A stretch of 64,000 nt of DNA from Gerris lacustris (lineage: Eukaryota; Arthropoda; Insecta; Hemiptera; Gerridae): positions 66,577,144 through 66,641,143 of the forward strand of contig OX578276.1 of assembly GCA_951217055.1 (NCBI GenBank), read 5' to 3'. Numbering within the stretch: position 1 is the first letter of the stretch; every line of letters starts with the position of its first letter. Under the pieces are notes generated by a model. The model ran no database searches. It was not told the origin of the DNA and saw only the letters and a program-made list of their open reading frames with translations. Of this stretch, positions 37,955-49,315 are shown piece by piece. A program made the translations under genes and the position numbers.

Positions 37955-38280
37955 GTTTACTTGAATATAGTGTATGCCGTAGCCATACCCATACCGTCCT
38001 TCATAATCTCAGTCATATATTTGGTAATTGCCTACTTCTTCATTTACAACGAGGAGCCGCAGACAGAGAGCGAAATAGAAAAGAAGAAATCTATAGACGA
38101 AGATGTGGCGGCGACACCTGGTGCCCCACCTACCAGTGGCAACTTGACCCCTGCTAGCGAGGTATTCCGCGAAGACATGGCATCATTCGGTCATCAGCTC
38201 AAAGTCGCCATGGCAGACGATATATCCAGAGATTCAGTTTTCACGGATACCGTCCCAGCAAGCTCTTTCTCGCTTAATGG
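37955..38280 (+). CDS. Teh1: Teh1-like sodium-channel auxiliary subunit, coding exon 3
   Basis: It encodes residues 213 to about 320. It opens VYLNIVYAVAIPIPSFIISV, and TM2 runs roughly 216-243, ending LVIAYFFIYNEE. The cytosolic tail is acidic then basic (EIEKKKSIDED), Pro/Thr-rich (TPGAPPTSGNLTP) and contains EVFREDMASFGHQLKVAMAD, matching the conserved FGHQLKV..AD..SRDS block of Teh1 tails. I place the exon end at GG|GTCTGT (38280/38281, phase 2) because after SLNG the reading turns hydrophobic and unlike the family. In Drosophila Teh1 a short conserved C-terminal segment follows a comparable Gly. If the frame instead read on, it would stop at 38428 (about 369 residues in total). The donor is a weak match, so this end is less certain than the others. 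Confidence 0.88.
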
Positions 38281-38942
38281 GTCTGTTTTTATTACTCACT
38301 TTTCGCATGTTTGTTTAATACCATTAATCTCTATCCTAGTGGTAATACAACAAGTCTATCAATTAGGCCATTTTTACATTAAGCAACTCTGTGACGACGC
38401 GACGGATACTACAGTATCGTCGATTTGAGCTGCTTTTGGGTTTCAAAAGTTTCTAATGGGTATCACCCATTAGAAACTTTTAACCTCACCCTAAGCAAAC
38501 TGTAAAGCGACATAAAACCCTCCAGTCTTTATCTTGTAGTGGCGAGAAGTAAAATAAAATACAATTATCATCATGTCAAGTAAAAATCCTTTAAGTGATA
38601 AAGATATCGTTGTCACATATTATTATTGAAAAATTGGTCCTACAAAACTTTTTCATTTACATAGTGACACTAAAGTCTCATCTCATAATTATGGATAGAT
38701 AGTTAGATGCATTTATTATCAAAACTCATACATACTTGTTTACGCATTATATTCATTTGCTTGCTGGTAAGTCGGCCTAAGCCGTGGAAAAAAATACCAT
38801 AATAGCTAATTTAATTAATTTATAATTTAAAATATTTAAAAAGTGAGCACCAAATGATTGAAACATTTTGTTTTTAATTTTCAGCTGATTAAAATTTATT
38901 CTAATCGATATCTTGGAAACTGATTTTTCTCGGGAAACGACT
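38281..38942 (+). other. Probable start of Teh1-like intron 3
   Basis: This follows the proposed donor. A perfect 17-bp stem with a 3-base loop lies at 38445-38481, seventeen bases after the in-frame TGA at 38428. No polyadenylation site clearly belongs to the gene. If exon 3 were terminal, the hairpin would lie in its 3' UTR. Confidence 0.4.
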
Positions 38943-39253
38943 CAAGGTGCGTTTAGACGGTTTAATTTTACTGCTCCATATGATTGAAAGGCACAATTTT
39001 AATCTAATTGAACGTCTCTTTACAGTTTAGACAAAGCAATCAAATTGAATCGCCAGTGGAAAAAACTAACCTATGCAGCTGAAACCTTCCATTCCATCAA
39101 CAAAAAGCATGAGCTGTTTACTCTATTTGATGTTTCCATAAAATAATTCAATCAAATTGCTTAAAAGGTTGAACTTGTTCAACTTATTTTCAATCTGCAA
39201 AGGCAATGAGCAATTTCATTCCATGGAGCAATAAAATTCTAAACGCATCTTTA
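38943..39253. mobile_element. About 310-bp MITE inserted in repeat family A text
   Basis: The ends are inverted: left 'aaggtgcgtttagacgg' and 'actgctccat', right 'atggagcaataaaattctaa' then 'acgcatctt'. It interrupts family-A text ('gatttttctcgggaaacgac' just upstream). It is non-coding; the superfamily is not certain. Confidence 0.6.
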
Positions 39254-39299
39254 TACGGTTAGTATTTTAAACGTCGGAACCGTTGTTAAGAAATAATAA

Positions 39300-39500
39300 C
39301 TGTGTTGCAGTGCCGCCCCCAAATATAGAACTACAATTCACTCTTACTCTAAAAATTTTCTCAAAACCAAATTTAATCTAAATATGCCCAATAATTTAAG
39401 GTCTACTCGTATGCAAAGACTACTGACAGACATTACTTAAAACTAATATTTTGGACTAAGGGGACCTCAAAACGTGTAAATCCATAAAATTACGTGTAAA
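39300..39500 (+). repeat. Repeat family A fragment
   Basis: It contains 'cagtgccgcccccaaatata', 'ggggacctcaaaacgtgtaa' and 'atccataaaatt', matching the inner part of family A seen at 28060-28300 and 48095-48345. It is a degraded copy. Confidence 0.5.
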
Positions 39501-39506
39501 TAAAAT

Positions 39507-40122
39507 TTGTTTGAAAATTGCTTCTCTTCTAAGCAATCACATTCTTGTGATAGAATCAATGAAAACTGTATCTTCGGCAGTTCTGATTGTTCCCTTCTTG
39601 TAGATTCTTTATATTTTATTAATGCAATCAAAAATTTATTTCAGAAGAAGGGTGCTCTTGATTTAGCCTCTTTTCTTTGGGCTTCTGACCTTTCCCTTCT
39701 GTTTTATTATTAACTGCAACACCAATTGTTTACCCCTTATGTCGACAAATATATATTCATATCTTTGTGCGTTTGGATAGAATAATTCATAAATTTGCTG
39801 CAAAGGAATAATTTACTAATAAAATTACGAGTTTTGAGTGCAGATATATTCGACGAGTGAGTCTTTGGATATGATCCAAAAGGATAAAACTTTTAAATAA
39901 ATAAATAATGTAAGACAGTTTGATCTTATAATAAATGGGAGTTTCGTATTCTTTTTGAAAGTAATCTTTGAAGATGTTGAGATCGGCTTGATACTTTGGT
40001 GACTTACTTAGCTTCAAAATATCCCAGAGTATTTATACATTCTGTAAAAAACTTTTTATAAATCATCCAATATATATTTTCAACGTATTACTTTCGTTAT
40101 TTCTCTTATACCTTAACACTTT
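39507..40122. other. AT-rich DNA, nothing identified
   Basis: No supported gene. ORFs at 39507-39713 (+) and 39787-40017 (-) lack any recognisable motif and lie in AT-rich sequence. Confidence 0.35.
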
Positions 40123-40367
40123 ACTTCCGAGCTTACTGAAGGTAACGAAAGGTATGTTATCATTCTAAAGCTGGGGCCACACCTACAAAATTTGTGTGTG
40201 TGTGTCTTAAAATCTATGCAGCACAAATATTCACGACGCAAAATTGACACTCAAAGTAAAAAAGAAATGTGTGTTGACAAACTAAAACAATATATTTTAA
40301 CTCAACACGATTTTGACGATTTTTATTCAAATATACTGAAATTTAGTCCATTTAAATACGAATCTTA

Positions 40368-41409
40368 GGCCTCTTTCACACGAGGCAACTTAGTTGATTC
40401 AACTAGTTGACTGGTTGACTCTCAACTAGTTGACTGCCCGTGTGAAGACTTTTCAGGCCTCTTTCACACGAGGCAACTTAGTTGATTCAACTTCTCTTCC
40501 CAACAGGAGGTCAGTACGATGTTATGACCCGAGGAAGCAGAAGTTCTTGATGCTCTTCTGCAAGAAGAAGAGCAAAAAAATTGGTTGTGCGTCAAGTCTT
40601 CCGTAAAAAGGGTCTCATTGGTATTATGAATAGAAAATTAGTTAGTATAAGGGGGGTGGGGCACGCAAAATGTTTTTTTTTTACAAAATGGCATGAAAAA
40701 TTAACTAATTACCACAAGTGTTATAAATGTTTGTAATCTACTCTTTATTACCTTTCATTTGATACCCCACTCAATTTTTTTTTTTTTTCGCGTGATATGA
40801 ATTATCCGCCATTTTGAATTTGAACAGCTGATAATTTTGAGTTCGCTATATCTTTCCTGTGTGTGCGCCAAAACGATCTTTAATACTGGAAAGTTTCAAG
40901 TATTTATCTCTTTTAATACAAGTAATTGGAACCGTACAGAGTGACAGACAGATAGAGGTATGAAACTATAAGGGTTTCATTTTTTGGTTTTACCAGCGAA
41001 ACCATAAAAAGAAAGAAATCTAGTCGAAGGACGTGGGTTCATCCCTTATTAGAGAATCAGGAAACGGGATACTCACAATTATATCCGAAACTAATAAGCC
41101 TCGAGGATAAATTCTTCAATTTAATTGGAAGAGAAAGCAGTATTTATATCGAACAAGTGTCCCAGTTGACATAACTAAGTTGACTCGTGTGAAGGGCCTA
41201 ATGCCTTGCAGTGTCTTTTTATTTGAATCAACTACTGAGGATGAGAACGCGAGCGGCACATGTGCCTGGCCTCCTAGTCGCCTAGGCGGACGAGTTGACT
41301 CGTGTGAAAGGGTTCGGGCGATTTTTTAACACTTGCTACCCGGCTACACTCCTTTTCAACCGCCAGTCAACTAGTTGAATCAACTAAGTTGCCTCGTGTG
41401 AAAGAGGCC
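40368..41409. mobile_element. PIF/Harbinger-like non-autonomous element, 1042 bp
   Basis: Perfect 47-bp terminal inverted repeats (40368-40414 and 41363-41409) begin 'ggcctctttcacacgaggca' and are flanked by TTA on both sides (40365-40367 and 41410-41412). Three-base TTA/TAA duplications and GG..CC ends fit the PIF/Harbinger superfamily. Inside, a second direct copy of the left end lies at 40456-40493 and a diverged right end at about 41163-41198, so it is a compound of two related termini. Repeat C is carried inside, inverted (about 40680-40985). No transposase or Myb-like ORF is visible. Identical terminal repeats suggest recent movement. Confidence 0.9.
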
Positions 41410-41724
41410 TTACCGTGTATATGTCGTTATTTCGGGGAAAAATTTAGAAATTTTGAAAAAATTTTGATGTATTGATGAAAATAAATTTGATCTAATAACT
41501 GGAAACAAAATATAAACAATCACCGGTTGAACACTTTTAAATACATTTAATTATTATTAACTTATTAGTTAATTAAATTACTTATTATTGAAATTAAATT
41601 CAGTCTTACATATGTATATGAGAAAGTTTTATTCGAGATTGTCGTATCGAGTTTTTAGATTTTATTTAATGAAAAAATACCACCAGCATATCTGACATTT
41701 GAGAGCTTCAGGGGTGAGAGCAGC

Positions 41725-42085
41725 AAGGGTATAGCCCGTAGGGGAGAGTGGTTGGCTTTCAATCAGTCTTAGTTAGGCAGCATCAGGTGTGTAGTTGAAT
41801 GGGTGTCCACCTGACCGTATAGCTCTTGGTTCCCGGACAGGGCCTCCCTCTCAATGTTCACCCAGCATTATTTCAGCAAATGGGAAGATGCTCGATTGAG
41901 TAGCTCCACCGGGTTTGGGATTGAAAAGCGTGATCGGCACTCTCGGTTTGATAAAATCAATGTGACTTATGGATAACGACTAAAGACTTCACTCGACAGT
42001 GAAGATTTTGGTTCCAACTCAGGTTTGTTCAATGGACCTACCTATGTAGTCTTCGTCTTCGGGTGTAAAAGCCCCCTGTAAAAAA
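41725..42085 (+). mobile_element. Diverged copy of the 15.4-kb SINE family
   Basis: Its body shares 'caatgttcacccagcatt', 'tgggaagatgctcga', 'gagtagctccaccgggtttg' and the 3' text 'cttcgggtgtaaaagccccc' with the intact SINE at 15358. The tRNA head is degraded ('ttggttcccgg' replaces the B-box). A short A-tail follows. Old and inactive. Confidence 0.75.
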
Positions 42086-42215
42086 ATAATATTAAGAGGA
42101 ATAATGTATTTATGTTTTTTTTTTACTATTTTTATACTTACTTGCGTATCACTAATATGAAGAAAATAACCAAGATTCTAATCGAGACCTATTCTATTCT
42201 TACTGCTGTTTTAAA

Positions 42216-42345
42216 GGATCTAACTACCTAATTATCTCTGGGCGCAACAGCCTGTGAAGCCTATAGGCCTGCCAAGAGGGGCTAATATAACTTTATATGT
42301 AAAGGGTTTCACGGTGCTAGTGTCTCGCCCCATGAATTTAAAGAA
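42216..42345 (-). mobile_element. Partial SINE, same family as 55217-55504
   Basis: On the minus strand the text 'ggcaggcctataggctt', 'caggctgttgcgcc' and 'aattaggtagtta' matches the 3' part of the SINE at 55217-55504. Only the tail half is present. Confidence 0.65.
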
Positions 42346-42956
42346 ACATATTAAGTATTTTCGTACGTTTTTAAAGTTTGTATTATACAGCGAATTAAGA
42401 TAATTGTAGCAGGTTATAGCTTGTTTTTAGGGTTAATCGATAAGTAGAAAGCTCGGTATTGCATATACCGAAGGTATAGGCTGTACAAGATTTCCCTACA
42501 AAAATCTTCTGGTAAGCTTTTAGGAGGCGACTGCTCAACTGAGTAGAAATTTACTTTAGAGGGAACAACCCCAACTCTACCTCACATTATTTTTAACTTG
42601 AATTTCTTTACTTACTTTAAAATCAAGCTAAAGTGTATACAATTTTCTTAGAAAATAAATTATAGAAATAGTGTTATGCCTGTATTTATATTTTTATTGT
42701 TTCATTTCATTTGATTTTCTGAGTTTACTTTTATATGTTTGTATTATTTTATTAAATTTATAAATTTTAGTATGCATCATTTACCTGTCTCTAATTTACA
42801 TATAAGATTAAAGTTTGAAGCATTCTTGAATTTAAGTGAAAATTAGTTAAATAAGTTTTTTACTGTATAATTTATTATTAAAAATCGGTTGTTGTGGCCG
42901 ATATTTTGTGGTAATCAGACATAATTATAATTAATATCCAACATTGCACTCTAGTT

Positions 42957-43165
42957 TTGATGCGTGGATTGTCGAGCGGTTAGCGTTCTCGTCTAATAGC
43001 TACGTCGAACAACCGACATATTTTCTAGTTCGAACCCCGGAGAGGTGAGACATATTTCATATAAATTATCACATCAGGTAGACGAGTAAAGAGATCCCTC
43101 GTCTTGTAATAACCTAATTATGTGTTCATTGGGACGTAAAATAAGCGGGGAAAAAAAGTTTGACA
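42957..43165 (+). mobile_element. tRNA-derived SINE, second family
   Basis: The head has an A-box-like 'tgtcgagcggttagcg' (resembling a Leu/Ser-type tRNA D-arm) and a B-box 'agttcgaaccccgg' near 43028-43041. The unrelated body ends 'ataagcggggaaaaaaag' with a short A-tail. A functional tRNA is unlikely: the acceptor stem does not close. It is a short SINE. Confidence 0.65.
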
Positions 43166-43269
43166 CATTAGCAAACTATGTTGCATGTTAATTCTATCAA
43201 TATATTTTAGTTGAGGGGCTTTGTCTAATAAACTGGTAAGATAAAGGGGCATTTACATTAACACTTTTA

Positions 43270-43535
43270 AATACAGTAGGGAGAATGGGCACTTATTTAG
43301 ATTGTTACTCCCCTTTTAAAAAAAATCAAAGGTGAGTAACAATCTAAAGAAGGTGTACGGAATGTTCTTCTTTAGACTGTTACTCCCCTTATAAAAACAT
43401 ATGTGTGATATTCCTTTATCCCAAAGTAGATTGGACTAAAGATCCCTGTGCTATAAAAGTTATTTGGTCAAAGTAATTTATAATATAAAGAAACATAGGG
43501 GAGTAACAATCTAAAGAACTACCGGAGAAAGTACA
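43270..43535. repeat. Possible MITE with 'gttactcccc' motifs on both strands
   Basis: The sequence 'attgttactcccc' appears near 43301 and 43378, and its inverse 'ggggagtaacaatctaaaga' near 43498; 'gagtaacaatctaaagaa' also occurs near 43334. These inverted and direct copies suggest a small non-autonomous element of about 260 bp. The exact ends were not found. Confidence 0.4.
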
Positions 43536-43539
43536 TTTT

Positions 43540-46500
43540 TCTTATAGTTCTTTAGAGTTGGTTAATAATATAGTAATTCTGAAACAAAACTAAATATTTT
43601 TTATGTCTCGAAATTCAAAATGTCCTGGACAGAAACGCGTTTCAGGCATCGTAGAACATATTTAGTCTCGCACCTATATTTATCGGTCAACATATTTAGT
43701 GTCGTATCTATCAATCGGTCAAGATATTTTAAAAACTATATCTTAAAAACTACATGTCCAATTAGTATGAAATTTGGATTATAAATCAAAAATTAGCCAG
43801 AATATATTCTCTCAGAGATGTCTACGCAAGCTTCTGGTGTCATTGATCAAATTGACCCACCTACTAATAATGTCGATAAACAATTAATGCGGTAGGACAT
43901 AAATTAGTTTTATTTACCTGGTGCTTAGGTTTTCACGGGTAGAGATCAAGCTATTTATTAGTTTAATTTACTTCATTTAAAGATTTAATACAATTAATAA
44001 TTTTTTGTGAAAATAAAATATCTATTCATAGTCTAGTTTCAATAAACTTTATATCAGGTTAAAATCTAAAAGCTTAAATTCTAAGGCTTTTTGGTCCTTA
44101 GCCAAGAATTTAATGTTTAGACTAAAGCCCTTTAGCTTGTAGATGTTTCTTTTATAGATTTAGGACACCCTGCATATTTTTAATTTGCTACTTTTAGAAC
44201 AGTTAACAACAAATATAATTAGAAATATTTAAATGAAATTAGAGTTTATAAGCATAGTTAGAAATAATTAATTATTTAGTAAGCTTGATTTCTTATTGTA
44301 ATTTGATTTTTGTTTTATTATTAGAAACAATTATTTTGATGTCGTTTATTCTAATTCGAATTCTTAAAACAATCCATTATAAAAATTACACGTAATTTCA
44401 CAATTGGTTATTTTAAATGCCTTAGCTGTCATATTACTTCGGTTAGATTACCTAATAGTTAATAATATAATTAGAATTCTAAATATAGTTTCAGCCATAT
44501 TATAACTTTTACTCCAACCGAAATAGGAAGATATAAATGAAGTTATTTTATTTCCTTCATTTTTATATTCATGACATATTTCATATTATTTTTCTTTGTT
44601 ACAACAGCCGCTTGAAATGATTATATAGCACGAAACAAATAACGGAGTAACAAATGCTCCAGATAATTTTGAGTTATGAATGCGCCAACTTAAGCATGGC
44701 TTATTTAAATGAGATTTGCGAGATTAATGTACAGGAATTAAGCAATAAGTGTTTCCTTTTGATATTCAAAATTTTAGTTTTATAATATTATTATTTAGAC
44801 ATAGTTATATTTGTTTAGTTATATAATTTTGTACTTTCTATTGTTGTATTCGAATTCTTACCAACACAAACTGACTTATTTCGGAAACTATACCACTACA
44901 AACTGTATATACAATATATACTATATTTGTATAAGCTAAAATAACGTTATGTATAATATATATTTTATATTATTGCTATTTGGTTTTACAAGTATCATAG
45001 ACTATGGTTTAAACGTAACAATAACTTTTCAACAGATAAAGTATCCAGTTTATTTTATTTAATTTGGCAAAAGATTATATTTTTTCGTATTTTATTTGTA
45101 ATCTAATAACCATTTTTATGGATCCTAACATGTCTCTACATGCCTTCCTCCCGAGAATAAAACTGTAAGTTATTCTGCAACAATTTTTTTACGAACATAT
45201 CTTTTAACAGGGCTAGTAGCATGCTAAACCGCTACACTTTACGCACAGAATTTAGTCCGATATTCCTTTTGAATCTTTATACATGTTATTACCTTCTTCC
45301 TCCTTAAATCAAAAGTAAACTTAATGTCCTTTTTTTTACGTCAAAGATAAATTTAAAAAATAAAAAAGTGATAATCCTGAAGAACGGAATTTTTATGTCG
45401 TATCAGACACTAATGAACATTTTCAGTCTCGCCCGTCGGTCTTTATTCCTATTGTTACTTATATTTATTGTAGTTATTTTTAAGGTGTTAGGTATTAAAA
45501 ATACAAACACATTTCCTTATTTATGAACAGATATTTTAATTCAAAGCATTAGAACATGCAAAATTTAAAGTTTTTAAATAGTTGCTCTAAACTAGGAATT
45601 TTCCTTGACAGAAAGCCGTTTTAAACATCATGCAATATATTTGGTCTCGTGTCAGTACGTCTGTCCGCCCATCAACACTTTTGTGAACGCCAATATCTGC
45701 TAAACTACTTGTCCGATTTTGATCATTTTTGGATTGTACCTATAATATAGTCCAAATATGGTCTCATATTAAAGTTTCACTTCTGCTCTTATTTATATTT
45801 AAATTATTAGGAGCCCACAGATAGCCCTGTATTAATTTTAGCTCTTTACCTTTTGTTTGTATAAGTTAATTATACTTATAAATTATACTTTGAATAAGTT
45901 AATAAAATATTCTATTTCTCTAGTAAAATTTAACATATTAATGTTCATTGATTAAATTTATTATTATTTACTGGTGAAACAGTTCGAGATTGACACGATT
46001 TTGTGAATTATTTGTTATAGATTTTCTTGTGTGACAAGACGCAGTTAAACATTTTTTTTCCTTTCTGCAGTGCTATTTAGTAACGAATTTGTAAAATTAT
46101 AGTATTTTCTTTCTTTTATCGTGTAATGATTTCTTAAGTGGAGACGGGGGAATGTTGCCGGGCTCTTAAAGCTGTGATTTGTGGTGTTATTTTGTCCCCG
46201 TTCCCTCGTTTCCCCTCCGTGATGCAGACTATTGGCCGCCGTCTGTTATGTTCGACCGAGTCTCAGTTATACTCGGGATATTGTTCGATATTAGAAGACC
46301 ATATTCTGTGAGTAAATATGATCACGCGAAATCCCATATTCAAGACTTGGTCGAGAGATCCCGCTCACTAGATTAAATCCGCATTATGTAATCTTACATA
46401 ATTATAAATAAACTAAAAGAGTTGACTTGGTCGTGTGGTTTTGATTCACGATGTACTATAATTCTTGTCAATCATAAGGTTCTTAACAAAATTTCACTAT

Positions 46501-47960
46501 ATTATTAAACAATAAGATTATATCGAATAATGAAAAACCTTCATATGACCCATCATCTTCAATATATTACCTCTTAAATTAATCCTGTAGCGTTAATCTA
46601 AGATAAAATTACCAATAATTAGTTATAGGAAACAGAAACAAATAAACGTCAATCAGCACCTTCAGTAGTGATAAATGAATTTTAGGGTTTAAATATTTTT
46701 ATAATACGAAATATAATTTACCCTAAATTTCATAGAAAGCTTTAATTATTTTCTTCAGTTAAATATTTTGTGCTAAAATTCTTTTTACTGAATCTATCTA
46801 GTATACGTCTGTCTAGTTAAGACGTATACCAAATTTCATTAAAATCTATTCAATTGTCCTGTCTCCACGCTTTCACACAAATAACAAACAGAATTAGCAA
46901 CAAAATCTATGGACAGGATTCTTAAATATAAAAAGAACTTATGACTATAGTTGCTACTAAAAAGCAAACTTAAAATCGAATAATTGTGGAATCATATTTC
47001 TTGTAAATTCTATTATACATAATATAATATGTCGTCTATTCATAGAGGTTCTAATATTTGTTGTTGACGTATATGCAAATTTCTTCGAATTAATAATATT
47101 ATAGAGCAACAACGCAAGCCAAAGGAATTTCAAGCGTTACTTAGCATGGAAAATAACATGAAATTAATTAACATGGAAAATTAATTGACACATGAAGGAG
47201 TGGAAAGGTGTTTATTTAGTTATGAATTTATAAAATTAATGAAAACGCAATATTTTATGTGGTTTACAAATAAGCTGTCATGTATTCAGATTTCCTTAAA
47301 TTATGAGAGGAAAAAGGAAAAACGTGCTGGTTTAAATTTGTTAACACTAATAGTGTAATATTAATTTTGTAACTTATATGCTCTTCGAATCAACTAAACT
47401 ATTCTTTCATTTGCAGTCTTCAAGGAACTGATGAGGGCTTTTGTAATGATCCCACATTATTCTTTAGGTATATACCCATTACCCAAGTTTGCCATACATT
47501 ATAATATTTAGTATTTGTACAGTTTTAAGTCTATGTTAAAGATTAAAACATTAATTCGAGATTTTTTACTAAATTTTTAATTAATGATAATATTAATCTT
47601 CAAATAATATTAAGTTAAACAAAGGTTGTAGTAAAATATAGTATCATGTTGCTGGATTAAACATGCACATAGCTTCCTATTATTGGAAAAAATGGTCACA
47701 TGAAAATGGTCATGAATTTGAATATGTTTCAATTCCAAGTTAGGTTACACTTATTTTAATTAAGCAATATAAAATGTGTGCTTACCGTAGAAATTGGTTC
47801 ACCACAACTTAGACAAACTTTCTCATATTGTTGAAACTGTATTTATATTCCATAATATCTCATGTAATTAATTTTTCTAAAAAATTTTAAAATGCATTCC
47901 ACAGGTGGTTGTTTGCCTACTTTTTGTTTCGATTTCAAAATAATTTAGATTTATTTTCAT
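43540..47960. other. AT-rich DNA with one possible small exon
   Basis: Mostly AT-rich and unannotatable. An exception at 46140-46380 has higher GC: it contains an open frame (46179-46376) in which DYWPPSVMFDRVSVILGILF lies between an acceptor-like 'gatgcag' (46225) and a strong donor-like 'ct|gtgagtaa' (46308). I do not recognise the peptide. It may be an exon of an unknown transcript, an alternative exon in the Teh1 last intron, or an old transposon. Repeat-like text ('gacagaaagccgttttaaac', 'gtctcgtgtcagtacgtctg') near 45605-45670 belongs to the hairpin-repeat family. Confidence 0.3.
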
Positions 47961-48345
47961 CAATTTCTCGGAAACTTTATTTTTCCTGGGAAAACGGCTT
48001 ATATCATTAGATTCGTATTTAAATGGACTACATTAAGATTTTTTGAAGAAAAATCGTCGGAACCATTTTCGATAAATCATTTTTTGAATTTTTTTTTCGG
48101 GGTAGCGCCCTCAATTTGGAGCTAGAAATAACTTCTCGATTTCACCTTATGATGAATTGGGTATGACTTTCTGAATATGTATGCCAAATTTCATTAAAAT
48201 CTGCCCAGTTGTTAAGGCTCCACGGGACTGCACAGACGACTGACAGACATTTTTTAAAACCCACTTTTTTGGACTCAGGGGTCATCAAAACGTGTAAATC
48301 CATCAAAATCTCAAAATTGAGTTCTCGCGCCATTATTAATGAGAA
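47960..48345 (+). repeat. Repeat family A, solitary copy
   Basis: It runs 'cctgggaaaacggcttatat', 'aaatggactacattaagatt', 'gggtagcgccctcaatttgg', 'caaatttcattaaaatctgc' and 'cgtgtaaatccatcaaaatc'. It matches each arm of foldback 2 (27960-28300) and the partial minus copies at 50360 and 55975. It carries small ORFs on both strands, which are not genes. Confidence 0.7.
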
Positions 48346-48444
48346 AGTAAAAATTAATATGGGACGATATGTGGGCTACTTTCGTCGAACTATCCAAATT
48401 TCTTTAAAATCAGATTAGTACTTTTAATGATATATTATGTGTCA

Positions 48445-49030
48445 ATAATAGTACATTACGCGTCGAGTGCGGAAAGTAGCATTTTGCATGCGAGTGTGGA
48501 GTTTGCACCCGAGCGATAGCGAGGGTGGTAAAACCACACGAGCAATGCAAAATGCCGTTTTCGCACGAGTTGCGTACCGTACTTTATCTACGATTGTTAG
48601 ATTTAAATAATAAATACAGAAAAAAATAAACTTGCTGTATGTAAGTTCGTATCTCTCTCTTGATAAAGATGGCATTAATTCATTAGTTGTATTTTTTGCC
48701 GAATTAATTATTTCTGGAGGAGTATTATTCTCCACATTTTCCTCAAAGTCACTAGATTCACTCATTGTTTTTCACTAAAAACTCGATATAAACAGTTACT
48801 TTAATAAAAGAACAGCAAATTAGTTTTGTTAAATGTAAACAAACTTGCTAATCGTGCGTAAAGCTGAAGAATTCCTCTTCTTTACCGCACTAGTGTGGTA
48901 AAGAAGAGGAATTATTCAGAACTATGAGACGCGCATGCGCAATGAATACAAGTACGTAAATAATCACTTTCTACGCATCTAAACAAAGATATAATGTTTA
49001 TATTTCGTATCAATCGTAGATAAAAATAAA
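48445..49030 (-). mobile_element. Non-autonomous element with recombinase-like ORF fragment, copy 1
   Basis: It is shared with 56245-56832 in opposite orientation. Short inverted repeats 'tttatctacgattg' and 'caatcgtagataaa' (about 48585 and 49011) bound the central part, and a near-perfect 21-bp-stem hairpin lies at 48870-48913. The minus ORF at 48442-48765 starts MSESSDFEENVENNTPPEII and continues NTTNELMPSLSRERYELTYS. The N-terminal 'LP..S...Y...Y..F' pattern resembles insect proteins with a tyrosine-recombinase core-binding domain, but the catalytic domain is absent. From the 'caatcgtag' repeat onward the ORF runs into the terminal region, so its C-terminus is probably not genuine. Superfamily inferred, not proven. 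Confidence 0.6.
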
Positions 49031-49184
49031 AGTTTGTGTGCATTCGGAAGAGAAAAGGATGTGCACGAATGTGGTGAAGAAAGTTTAAATTATGAAAGAC
49101 CAACAATGGGCTAATTATGACCTACCATACATTGTTCATTAAGATTGGACAAGTAGTTTTTAAGATATGTTGGCAGACGACTCA

Positions 49185-49315
49185 AAAACAGAAATAGTCT
49201 CTAATGTTTAAAACGAATATCTGTCTAGGAATCAATTCAGTTTTATACAAAATACATTTTTCTTCAGAATGATTACAATGCTTACTATTAATTTCGGTAA
49301 ACTCGGAAGCAAAAA
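49185..49315 (-). repeat. GCTTCCG-hairpin repeat, minus copy
   Basis: It contains 'tgtttaaaacgaatatctgt', 'tttttcttcagaatgattac' and a decayed hairpin end 'aatttcggtaaactcggaag' near 49290. It matches the family at 62110 inverted. Confidence 0.5.

Noticed and set aside
42957..43045. Possible functional tRNA gene (A- and B-box present)
   Set aside because: The acceptor stem does not pair and the text continues into a SINE body with an A-tail.
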